Shown here piece after piece: positions 1 through 5,180 of a stretch of 5,195 nt of DNA (positions are counted from its first letter, which is position 1; each line of letters opens with the position of its first letter). The stretch covers positions 1 to 5,195 of the forward strand of contig CACYCD010000259.1 in NCBI GenBank assembly GCA_902772755.1, written 5' to 3'. The notes beneath the pieces were generated by a model that saw only the letters and a list, made by a program, of their open reading frames with translations, was not told the origin of the DNA and did not search any database. A program made the position numbers and the translations under genes. The stretch is from an uncultured Ruminococcus sp. (GTDB lineage: Bacteria; Bacillota; Clostridia; Oscillospirales; Acutalibacteraceae).

Positions 1-988
1 GTCCGTGCTGAGCAAAAAGTTCAAGGTACATAAGACTCAGGGCAATTTCAACAACGAGCTGGGCGTTCCGCTGACTATCTTCGCAATTCCCGAGGACGCC
101 GAGGCAGCCGTGATCGAAATGGGTATATCGGACTTTGGCGAGATGACAAGACTGTCCAAGATGGTAAAGCCGGATTTCTGCGTTATAACAAATATCGGCT
201 GTTGTCACCTTGAACAGCTGGGAGACCGTGACGGTGTGCTTAAAGCTAAGACTGAGATGTTCAAGTACATTCAGCCAAACGGCAAGATCGTACTCAACGG
301 CGATGACGATAAGCTGTCAACAGTTGAGGATTACAACGGAATCAAGCCCATCTTCTACGGGCTTGACCCCAAAAACGAGTATTACGCCGAAATATTGGAG
401 AATAACGCAGTTGACGGCATAAAAGCAGTTCTGCACTACAGCGGAAAAGCTCTGCCCGTGACCGTGCCTGCCATCGGCGATTATATGGCGGCAAATGCTA
501 TGGCGGCAGTTGCAGTCGGCAGTATGCTGGGTATGACCGATGAGGAGATCGTCAGCGGTATCGAGAGCTACCGCACAATAGGCGGCAGAAGCAATGTGAT
601 AAAAACCGATAAATACACCGTGATCGACGACTGCTACAACGCTAACCCCACCTCGACGAAGGCTTCTATAGCCACGCTTGCCAACTTCAAAAATCCCCGC
701 AAGGTATGTATTATCGGAGATATGAAGGAGCTTGGCAAGAACGAGATCGCCCTGCACAGGGAGGTCGGTGCTTATGCAGAGCAGAAGGGTATAGATATCC
801 TGCTGACTGTGGGTGACCTTGCAGGAAATATGCAGGCAGAGCTTAAAAACACCCGAGGCATTCACTTTGAATCAAACGAAGCCCTGATAAAAGCCCTCCC
901 CGAGATCCTTCAAAAAGATGATGCAGTTTTGATAAAAGCCAGCCACTCTATGAAATTTGAAGAAATAGTAAGATCCATAACAGCATAA
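1..988 (+). CDS. murF: UDP-N-acetylmuramoyl-tripeptide--D-alanyl-D-alanine ligase, 5'-truncated by window
   Basis: This cytoplasmic ATP-dependent ligase adds D-Ala-D-Ala to the UDP-MurNAc-tripeptide, giving the pentapeptide precursor of peptidoglycan. The frame is open from base 2, and the GTG at 5 is an internal Val codon, not a start: the reading begins in the family's conserved SVLSKKFKVHKTQGNFNNE stretch. About 120 N-terminal residues, including the GKT ATP loop, lie outside; 327 residues from the GTG remain of a usual ~450. Numbering from that GTG, I see TQGNFNNELGVP (11-22), EMG (38-40), TNIGCCH (62-68), the likely carbamylated Lys in AKTEMF (81-86), NGDD (98-101), the MurF hallmark DDCYNANPTS (208-217), GDMKELG (238-244) and KASHSMKFEE (311-320). 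The central and C-terminal Mur ligase domains are therefore intact. One oddity is GDYMAANA at 158-165, where many Mur ligases have GxHNxxNA. TAA at 986-988 is followed at once by a terminator. The identification is firm. Confidence 0.96.
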   Translation, partial: SVLSKKFKVHKTQGNFNNELGVPLTIFAIPEDAEAAVIEMGISDFGEMTRLSKMVKPDFCVITNIGCCHLEQLGDRDGVLKAKTEMFKYIQPNGKIVLNGDDDKLSTVEDYNGIKPIFYGLDPKNEYYAEILENNAVDGIKAVLHYSGKALPVTVPAIGDYMAANAMAAVAVGSMLGMTDEEIVSGIESYRTIGGRSNVIKTDKYTVIDDCYNANPTSTKASIATLANFKNPRKVCIIGDMKELGKNEIALHREVGAYAEQKGIDILLTVGDLAGNMQAELKNTRGIHFESNEALIKALPEILQKDDAVLIKASHSMKFEEIVRSITA

Positions 989-989
989 A

Positions 990-1027
990 AAATCACCCCT
1001 GATCCAAACGGTCAGGGGTTTGTCGTT
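990..1027. terminator. Bidirectional intrinsic terminator between convergent murF and panC
   Basis: The stem pairs ACCCCTGA (995-1002) with TCAGGGGT (1012-1019). It continues through CC (1004-1005) with GG (1010-1011) past one bulged T, and the loop is AAAC. To the right are TTT and then GTCGTTTT, giving a modest U-tract for murF transcripts. To the left is a run of six A (987-992), which is a good U-tract for panC transcripts read on the - strand. It lies in the 59-bp gap between the two convergent stop codons, so one hairpin can serve both genes. It looks stronger for the panBC direction. Confidence 0.88.
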
Positions 1028-1047
1028 TTCGGCTTGCGGTCGGACGA

Positions 1048-1890
1048 TCATACCGTAAAATTGTCAATAAGCCTTGTTTTGCCTATGTAGACAGCCATTG
1101 CTATGAGATCTCCCGATTTGACTTGTTCAACGGGGTTCATAGTAATTCCGTCAACCGCCTCCACATAGTCTATCCTCGCAAGCGGTTCACTTTCGATCAA
1201 AGCTTTCATTTGGGAAAGGATAATCTCGGAGCTTGTTTCTCCGCCGGCGGTCAGCTCACGTCCGAGCTTCACTGCTTTTGAAAGACAGAGTGCCGCACGG
1301 CGTTCCTCCGCATTCAAATAGGTATTTCTGCTTGATTTAGCCAGTCCGTCCGCCTCTCTGATGATCGGACAGCCGACTATCTCAATGCCGTATGACATAT
1401 CAATGACCATCTTGCGTATGATCGCAAGCTGTTGAGCGTCCTTTTCACCGAAGAAGGCTTTGTCGGGCTGTACAATGTTGAACAGCTTTGATACAACTGT
1501 GCAGACGCCTCTAAAGTGTATCGGACGGGTCTTTCCGCAGAGCTGTTTAGGCATATCCGAGAGGATCTCAACATAGGTTGAAGCGTCCTCGGTGTACATT
1601 TCACTGACCTCGGGATGAAAAACCAGATCCGCACCCAGCTTTTCACACAATGCCTTGTCACGCTCAAAATCACGGGGATATGCCTCCAGATCCTCATTTG
1701 GGGCAAACTGAGTCGGGTTTACAAAAACGCTTACTACGACCCTGTCACACTGCTTTACGGCTGTGCTGATAAGGCTTCCGTGTCCCTCGTGCAGATATCC
1801 CATTGTGGGAACAAGTCCCACCGTCAGCCCGTCTGCTTTCCACTGCTTAATGGCTGATCTTACCTCGCTTATTTTTGTTGCAACTGTCAT
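1048..1890 (-). CDS. panC: Pantothenate synthetase (pantoate--beta-alanine ligase)
   Basis: It condenses pantoate with beta-alanine through a pantoyl-adenylate intermediate, the final step to pantothenate (vitamin B5), the precursor of CoA; it acts in the cytoplasm. The 280 residues match the usual family length. Visible motifs are [11 protein letters not shown] (27-37) with the ATP-binding HxGH histidines H34 and H37, NPTQF (58-62), YPR (71-73), [13 protein letters not shown] (117-129), FGEKDAQQ (147-154, with K150 and Q154 at active-site positions of the family), and [12 protein letters not shown] (178-189), the KMSKS-like loop with S186, S187 and R188. The ATG (1890-1888) overlaps the panB TGA as ATGA. 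An AAGGAG sits 8 nt upstream inside panB, so the two genes are translationally coupled in one operon. panC is the last gene before the terminator; no panD follows. All expected catalytic residues are present. Confidence 0.97.
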   Translation of the reverse strand: MTVATKISEVRSAIKQWKADGLTVGLVPTMGYLHEGHGSLISTAVKQCDRVVVSVFVNPTQFAPNEDLEAYPRDFERDKALCEKLGADLVFHPEVSEMYTEDASTYVEILSDMPKQLCGKTRPIHFRGVCTVVSKLFNIVQPDKAFFGEKDAQQLAIIRKMVIDMSYGIEIVGCPIIREADGLAKSSRNTYLNAEERRAALCLSKAVKLGRELTAGGETSSEIILSQMKALIESEPLARIDYVEAVDGITMNPVEQVKSGDLIAMAVYIGKTRLIDNFTV

Positions 1891-2726
1891 TGTAATTTCT
1901 CCTTGATTAAGCTGATTATCTCATCGTCCATTTTATAGGACTTATCCACTGATGGAAAAGCACCTGACTTGACCTCTGCGTCATATTCGTCAAATGCCTG
2001 CTTCATTGCACTGCCGAGCTTGGCATACTGCTTTACAAATTTGGGAACATAATCGCTGAAAAGACCGAGCATATCCTGATAGACAAGCACCTGACCGTCA
2101 CAGTCACTGCCTGCACCTATTCCAATGGTCGGAATGTCAAGCAGCTCGGTGATATATCCTGCCAGTGCAGCCGGAACACACTCCAGCACTACCGAGAATG
2201 CACCTGCCTTCTGCACCGCCAAAGCATCACGGACTATCTGCAAAGCCTGCTGTGCATCCTTGCCCTGTACCTTAAATCCGCCGAAAGCATTCACGCTCTG
2301 CGGTGTCATACCAATGTGAGCCATAACGGGTATGCCTGCCTGAGTGATGGCACGGATCTGCTCTGCAACCGTTTCTCCGCCCTCCAGCTTTACGGCGTTG
2401 GCACGTGCCTCCTTCATCAGCCTGCCTGCATTTTCAAGTGCCTGAACAGGGGAGAGCTGATAGGACATAAACGGCATATCAATTACGACCATTGCATTTT
2501 GGCACGCACGGGCTACCGCACCGCCGTAGGTTATCATATCCTCCATTGTAACGGAAACAGTGTCCTCATAGCCCAGCATAACATTTCCCAGGCTGTCTCC
2601 CACAAGAATTGCATTAACACTGCTGTCCATCAGCTTAGCCGTTGAATAGTCGTATGCGGTGAGCATAGATATCTTTTCACCTCTGACTTTCATTTCGGCA
2701 AAGGTAGCGACTGTATTCTTTTTCAT
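1887..2726 (-). CDS. panB: 3-methyl-2-oxobutanoate hydroxymethyltransferase (ketopantoate hydroxymethyltransferase)
   Basis: It transfers a hydroxymethyl group from 5,10-methylene-tetrahydrofolate to 2-ketoisovalerate, giving ketopantoate, the first committed step of pantothenate synthesis. It is a Mg2+-dependent cytoplasmic TIM-barrel enzyme. The 279 residues are normal for the family. Motifs seen are [11 protein letters not shown] (24-34), [13 protein letters not shown] (41-53, Mg ligand D44), IDMPFMSY (82-89, D83), AVKLEGG (111-117, E115), [20 protein letters not shown] (136-155), LECVP (181-185, catalytic E182), IPTIGIGAG (198-206) and DMLGLF (218-223). The ATG at 2726 has AGGAG 6 nt upstream (2737-2733). 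It is first in panBC and lies directly behind a leader with a promoter, a terminator and a competing antiterminator, so its expression is probably set by attenuation. Conversion of ketopantoate to pantoate (PanE or IlvC) must be encoded elsewhere. Confidence 0.97.
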   Translation of the reverse strand: MKKNTVATFAEMKVRGEKISMLTAYDYSTAKLMDSSVNAILVGDSLGNVMLGYEDTVSVTMEDMITYGGAVARACQNAMVVIDMPFMSYQLSPVQALENAGRLMKEARANAVKLEGGETVAEQIRAITQAGIPVMAHIGMTPQSVNAFGGFKVQGKDAQQALQIVRDALAVQKAGAFSVVLECVPAALAGYITELLDIPTIGIGAGSDCDGQVLVYQDMLGLFSDYVPKFVKQYAKLGSAMKQAFDEYDAEVKSGAFPSVDKSYKMDDEIISLIKEKLQ

Positions 2727-2740
2727 AGCGATCTCCTAAA

Positions 2741-2896
2741 TATAAAAAAATTCCATCTGAAATCACACCGATCTCAAACGGAATACACAGAAAACAGCTT
2801 CACACCCAAGGGGTGCAAATATGCAATAAAAACTATTGATACTGCGGTACTGTTTCAAATGAATACAATCCGTTTGTCGGTGTGAGTAATGCCGAC
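2741..2896 (-). promoter_or_regulatory. Structured panBC leader with mutually exclusive antiterminator and terminator (riboswitch-like)
   Basis: The stretch from the predicted start (~2896) to just before the panB ribosome binding site can fold in two exclusive ways. In the read-through form, UCACACCGA (2885-2877) pairs with UCGGUGUGA (2771-2763) and CAAACGGA (2876-2869) pairs with UCCGUUUG (2782-2775). That makes 17 Watson-Crick pairs with one 3-nt bulge, closing an 86-nt domain. In the stop form, 2784-2770 pairs instead with 2764-2750 as an intrinsic terminator. The enclosed domain can form three stems: GAAACAG/CUGUUUU (2856-2850 with 2797-2791), AGUAUCAAUA with its complement (2843-2834 with 2828-2818, bulged base 2823), and UUGCACCC/GGGUGUGA (2818-2811 with 2807-2800). 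This is the layout of a riboswitch or attenuator. A pan RNA motif is known upstream of pantothenate operons in Firmicutes, but I could not confirm membership by eye. Confidence 0.8.
2744..2784 (-). terminator. Intrinsic terminator (attenuator) just upstream of panB
   Basis: Read on the - strand, the arm ATTCCGTTTGAGATC (2784-2770) pairs along all 15 positions, including three G-U pairs, with GATTTCAGATGGAAT (2764-2750). The loop is GGTGT (2769-2765). Seven T (2750-2744) end the structure, the first of them also closing the stem. It stands only a few bases before the panB AGGAG and after the panBC promoter, so it can only work as a leader attenuator and is not the end of the upstream TetR gene alone. 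Its 5' arm lies almost wholly inside the antiterminator 3' arm. Confidence 0.88.
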
Positions 2897-2902
2897 AATA
2901 AT

Positions 2903-2931
2903 AATATAGCACTTCAGACGGAAAAAGTAAA
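2903..2931 (-). promoter_or_regulatory. Sigma-A promoter of panBC
   Basis: On the - strand, TTTACT (2931-2926, 4 of 6 to TTGACA) is followed by a 17-nt spacer and TATATT (2908-2903, 5 of 6 to TATAAT). TG one base before the -10 makes it an extended -10. The predicted start is about 2896, which leaves a leader of about 170 nt before panB. It lies just past the TetR stop codon, so panBC need not depend on read-through from TetR. Confidence 0.75.
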
Positions 2932-2955
2932 GTAAATTTTTAAGATATATTGCAA

Positions 2956-2969
2956 AGATAAGCTTATCT
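2956..2969. repeat. 14-bp perfect palindrome at the TetR stop codon
   Basis: AGATAAGCTTATCT is its own reverse complement. It spans the TetR TAA (2966-2964) and ends 25 bp upstream of the panBC -35 box. As RNA it gives at most a 6-bp A/U-rich hairpin and is not followed by a good U-tract, so it is a poor terminator. It could be a protein-binding site near the pan promoter or chance. Confidence 0.45.
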
Positions 2970-3566
2970 AAGACAGCCGTGCTTGATGATCTCTATCTTC
3001 TGAGCAAAATCCTCAGCGGCGGACTCATTGGTGGTCTGGTTGAATGCAAGAAATACAGACACCTCTTTATAGATCGCAAACAGCATACCAAGGATATTTC
3101 TGATATAGCTTCTATCCTTGCAGACAAAATCCGTGGTGTCGATATTTGAAACGATCAGATCGCTGTAAGAAACTATTCTTACATAGATCTTGTCCATAAT
3201 GCTCTGTTCACCTGAATTTCTCAGCGGAATAAAGCTCTGGAACTTCTTCTTGGCGTTTGTATCAAAATTCTTGCTTTGATTTTCAAGCAAAAGCTCAAAT
3301 GTCTTAAAGATATCACCCTTAACATTGACAAGATCGGTCATAAAGTGATCCTTCATACGCTCTGCGATCTCTTCTGCTATGATTTCGTACAAATCGCTCT
3401 TGTCGTCAAAATACTGATAAAAGCTGCCTCTTGAAATGTTAGCCTCTTTTATTATTCGGTTAATGCTGATATGGTTGGTAGAAACAGAGTTGAACTCGTT
3501 GATGATCGCATTCAGAATGCGTTGTCTTTTAGTTTCAGGCAGATTATAAAATGTCTGTTTTATCAT
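2964..3566 (-). CDS. TetR/AcrR-family transcriptional regulator
   Basis: A 200-residue protein, normal TetR-family length. The N-terminal DNA-binding domain has helix 1 in ETKRQRILNAIINEF (11-25). The helix-turn-helix follows in ISINRIIKEANISRGSFYQYFDDKSDLY (33-60), where the SRGSFYQYF recognition helix and DKSDLY junction are characteristic of the family. Residues from about 61 on are mostly helical, divergent and presumably bind a ligand and form the dimer; the ligand cannot be read from sequence. ATG at 3566 has AGGAG 6 nt upstream (3577-3573). It has its own consensus promoter (3665-3637), and inverted repeats near the -10 and start codon suggest autoregulation. The upstream membrane gene ends in a strong terminator and panBC has its own promoter, so TetR is probably monocistronic and need not control either neighbour. 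Confidence 0.9.
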   Translation of the reverse strand: MIKQTFYNLPETKRQRILNAIINEFNSVSTNHISINRIIKEANISRGSFYQYFDDKSDLYEIIAEEIAERMKDHFMTDLVNVKGDIFKTFELLLENQSKNFDTNAKKKFQSFIPLRNSGEQSIMDKIYVRIVSYSDLIVSNIDTTDFVCKDRSYIRNILGMLFAIYKEVSVFLAFNQTTNESAAEDFAQKIEIIKHGCLR

Positions 3567-3580
3567 GGGATTCTCCTATT

Positions 3581-3596
3581 AAATGAATCTTCATTT
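3581..3596. promoter_or_regulatory. Inverted repeat in TetR leader, candidate autoregulatory operator
   Basis: AAATGAA (3581-3587) and TTCATTT (3590-3596) are perfect complementary arms around a 2-bp centre. The site lies about 35-50 bases after the predicted TetR start and just upstream of its ribosome binding site. TetR-family proteins usually bind such short palindromes near their own gene. Binding by this protein is inferred only; an A/T-rich match by chance is possible. Confidence 0.45.
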
Positions 3597-3636
3597 TTAA
3601 AGCATAGTATACAAGGATAATCTAACTTCTGCTGAA

Positions 3637-3665
3637 ATTATACCGCAGAGTTTTTTAATTGTCAA
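3637..3665 (-). promoter_or_regulatory. Consensus sigma-A promoter of the TetR gene
   Basis: On the - strand, TTGACA (3665-3660), a 17-nt spacer and TATAAT (3642-3637) match the sigma-A consensus at all 12 positions with ideal spacing. The predicted start is near 3630, giving a leader of about 64 nt. Such a strong promoter before a repressor gene suggests that it is held down by negative control. TCTGC (3628-3632) and GCAGA (3645-3649) form an inverted repeat around the -10. Confidence 0.85.
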
Positions 3666-3666
3666 T

Positions 3667-3807
3667 AATTGCAAATACAAAATACGCTCAAAAATACCCA
3701 AAAAAACAAGTAAATCCGTATTACTGTAGGCATAATTTACAGAATGTTTGTTAATATACATTATTACTCTAATGATGAATAAATTGAAGTGGGATTCATA
3801 GACACTG
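3667..3807. other. Gene-free A/T-rich spacer upstream of the TetR promoter
   Basis: I see no credible gene here. The stretch is A/T-rich with scattered A-runs. A short ATG reading of nine codons at 3772-3801 lacks a ribosome binding site. CTGTA...TACAG (3724-3742) is a weak 5-bp inverted repeat. No convincing promoter for the + strand was found. Confidence 0.5.
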
Positions 3808-3850
3808 CGAAAAAATAAAAACCGCTCACCGGATATTTTCCGATGAGCGG
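3808..3850 (-). terminator. Strong intrinsic terminator after the membrane-protein gene
   Basis: On the - strand, CCGCTCATCGG (3850-3840) pairs with CCGGTGAGCGG (3832-3822), giving 11 pairs with one G-U around a 7-nt loop. TTTTTATTTTTT follows (3821-3810). It starts 8 bases after the stop codon of the membrane gene and insulates it from the TetR gene. There is no matching U-tract on the + strand, so it works in one direction. Confidence 0.93.
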
Positions 3851-3858
3851 TGAGCGTA

Positions 3859-4950
3859 TTATCGATTCATATTTTGCTGTGAACCGTAGTTGTCGGCATA
3901 GGGATTTTCGTTTGTATCAGGCTGAATCGGAGCGTTATTTCCGTACACCTGAGTTGGAGCATTGTTGTTCTGCGGAGCAGGTGCTGTATTACCCTGACCG
4001 TAGAAACCATATCCGCCTCCGCCGTAGGGTGTATTCATAGGCTGTGCAGGAGTGGTCTTTGCCAGTGTGCAGTAACCAAATGCCAGCTTAGCCTGCAGGC
4101 AGTAGGATATGCCCTCTGCCAACGAGGAAACAGCCGATATGATCATAAGCGTGCCCAAGCTCTTAAGCAGGCTTACCAGAGAACCGGTGTTGATAGTTAA
4201 TTCAGAGGTAGAATCAAACATACCGTCCAATGCTGACTTGTCGATGCCGGTGAAGTAGAAGCCGAAGGCGATAAGCGAGAATACACCGATAAAAGTGAAT
4301 ATAGCTGTGATAACAGAAAATACACCGTAGCCCTTACCTGCAACAATGAGGAAGGGGGATTTCATACTCTTTCTTGCAGCGTTGAAGAATTTCAGCTCAA
4401 ACACAGAAGCCAGAAGCAAAATGATACCTGAAATCAAAAGTGCAATGAAAAGACCTATCATAATTCCGCCGACAAATTCTGTGCTTACACTTGATGAAGC
4501 AGTGCCGTCAACTCCTGTAGTATAACTGCTTCCGCCGATTGCGGCAATTCCTACAAAGAGAATAAGGATCGCAACAAGAATAAGAAGTGATGAACCGATT
4601 ATTCCCAATATCGAAAGTACGGTAAAGATCATAAGACCCGCAGCAGGTGTGGTTTCGGGATTCTTGGATCTTGACATAAAGTAGATCAGGAACCAACCTA
4701 CAATGGCAGCTATAGCCGTAAGATTCATCGAGCTTCCCGTTGAACCGGTTGTCATCGGAAATTCAGCGGCAGAGCCGGTCTGCTTTGCAAGATCCATTGC
4801 AAAGTCCATAAGCTCATCAAGAGCAGATGCACCTATTGAAGAGATTACAAACCCCATTATAATAGGTACGAGCGACAGCAAAGCGATGACAAGTACGATC
4901 GGTTTGCCGAAGTAGTTTTTAATGTGTTGAACATTAGCCGGATTTTTCAT
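3859..4950 (-). CDS. Multi-pass membrane protein with Q/N/P-rich tail, function unknown
   Basis: I do not recognise a named family. The 363-residue reading starts at ATG 4950, chosen because AAAGGAG (4963-4957) sits 6 nt upstream. A longer reading of 32 more codons would begin upstream of the predicted transcription start. There is a short basic N-terminus, then a hydrophobic segment at 17-38, a polar Gly/Ser/Thr loop, and further hydrophobic stretches near 77-92, 104-138 (long, perhaps two passes), 159-186, 208-233 and 258-285. An extracytoplasmic-looking Ser/Thr/Gly loop lies at 140-158. The last ~65 residues (299-363) are a low-complexity tail with GGGGYGFYGQG and many Asn, Gln and Pro, probably disordered. 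This resembles uncharacterised Firmicute membrane proteins with a hydrophobic core and a flexible tail. It is monocistronic, with its own promoter and terminator. No catalytic motif or transporter signature is visible. Confidence 0.82.
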   Translation of the reverse strand: MKNPANVQHIKNYFGKPIVLVIALLSLVPIIMGFVISSIGASALDELMDFAMDLAKQTGSAAEFPMTTGSTGSSMNLTAIAAIVGWFLIYFMSRSKNPETTPAAGLMIFTVLSILGIIGSSLLILVAILILFVGIAAIGGSSYTTGVDGTASSSVSTEFVGGIMIGLFIALLISGIILLLASVFELKFFNAARKSMKSPFLIVAGKGYGVFSVITAIFTFIGVFSLIAFGFYFTGIDKSALDGMFDSTSELTINTGSLVSLLKSLGTLMIISAVSSLAEGISYCLQAKLAFGYCTLAKTTPAQPMNTPYGGGGYGFYGQGNTAPAPQNNNAPTQVYGNNAPIQPDTNENPYADNYGSQQNMNR

Positions 4951-4963
4951 AGCTTTCTCCTTT
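4951..4963 (-). promoter_or_regulatory. Ribosome binding site fixing the membrane-protein start
   Basis: AAAGGAG (4963-4957) stands 6 nt before ATG 4950, the same spacing as for panB and the TetR gene. The in-frame ATG at 5046 has no comparable site and lies upstream of the predicted -35, so 4950 is the start. Confidence 0.85.
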
Positions 4964-4976
4964 AATATAATGAAAT

Positions 4977-4996
4977 AAGAGATACCCATATCTCTT
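4977..4996 (-). repeat. Perfect 8-bp hairpin at the 5' end of the membrane-protein mRNA
   Basis: AAGAGATA (4977-4984) and TATCTCTT (4989-4996) are perfectly complementary around a 4-nt loop. On the - strand the hairpin would be at or within a few bases of the predicted transcription start (~4996) and about 26 nt before the start codon. No U-run follows, so it is not a clear terminator. A 5' stem protecting the mRNA or a repressor operator at +1 are both possible. Confidence 0.55.
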
Positions 4997-5002
4997 ACCA
5001 TA

Positions 5003-5031
5003 ATAATACAATATATGAAGAAAAAAATCAA
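5003..5031 (-). promoter_or_regulatory. Probable sigma-A promoter of the membrane-protein gene
   Basis: On the - strand, TTGATT (5031-5026, 4 of 6), a 17-nt spacer and TATTAT (5008-5003, 5 of 6) precede the gene. The start is predicted near 4996, giving a 46-nt leader. The region is very A/T-rich, so other -10-like sites exist, but this pair has the best spacing. Confidence 0.6.
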
Positions 5032-5151
5032 TCCATAAATCAACAAATTAACATAAATTTAAACAGTAAAAAAATTGTGTCGCTAATATACAAAAAACAA
5101 TGTCTCAATTTGTGCAAAAGGAAGAAGATGGGGTAAAATGACAAAAAGTGT

Positions 5152-5180
5152 TTGACAAAGGTAGGAAGAGCTGATATAAT
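5152..5180 (+). promoter_or_regulatory. Perfect extended sigma-A promoter reading out of the window
   Basis: TTGACA (5152-5157), a 17-nt spacer and TATAAT (5175-5180) match the consensus fully, with TG one base before the -10. A-runs lie just upstream (5134-5147), as in a UP element. The start is predicted at about 5187, eight bases before the window ends, so the gene it drives is not visible. A promoter this strong suits a stable RNA operon or a highly expressed or tightly repressed gene. Confidence 0.82.

Noticed and set aside
5..7. GTG at 5 as the murF start
   Set aside because: The frame is open to the window edge and the preceding codon continues the conserved family sequence; the ATP-binding domain would be missing.
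317..865. 182-codon open frame on the - strand
   Set aside because: It lies antisense inside murF, is rich in Cys/His without a recognisable fold, and has no ribosome binding site; it is a shadow of the real gene.
1377..1857. Open frames overlapping panC on both strands
   Set aside because: They are out-of-frame shadows of a full, motif-complete panC.
2125..2645. Two + strand open frames inside panB
   Set aside because: They are antisense to an intact panB and have no family features.
2842..2852. T-box-like ACCGC core in the panB leader
   Set aside because: The T-box core should sit in the antiterminator bulge next to the terminator and follow a long stem I; here it lies in the middle of the leader without that context.
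3772..3801. Nine-codon ATG reading on the + strand
   Set aside because: There is no ribosome binding site or promoter; it is expected by chance in A/T-rich DNA.
3843..4040. 65-codon + strand open frame at the end of the membrane gene
   Set aside because: It starts inside the terminator stem of the membrane gene, runs antisense to its tail and has no ribosome binding site.
4508..4915. Short open frames overlapping the membrane gene
   Set aside because: They are shadows of the membrane gene with no ribosome binding sites or recognisable domains.
4951..5046. 32-residue N-terminal extension of the membrane protein starting at 5046
   Set aside because: It has no ribosome binding site, overlaps the predicted promoter and transcription start, and the internal ATG at 4950 has a good AAAGGAG at 6 nt.
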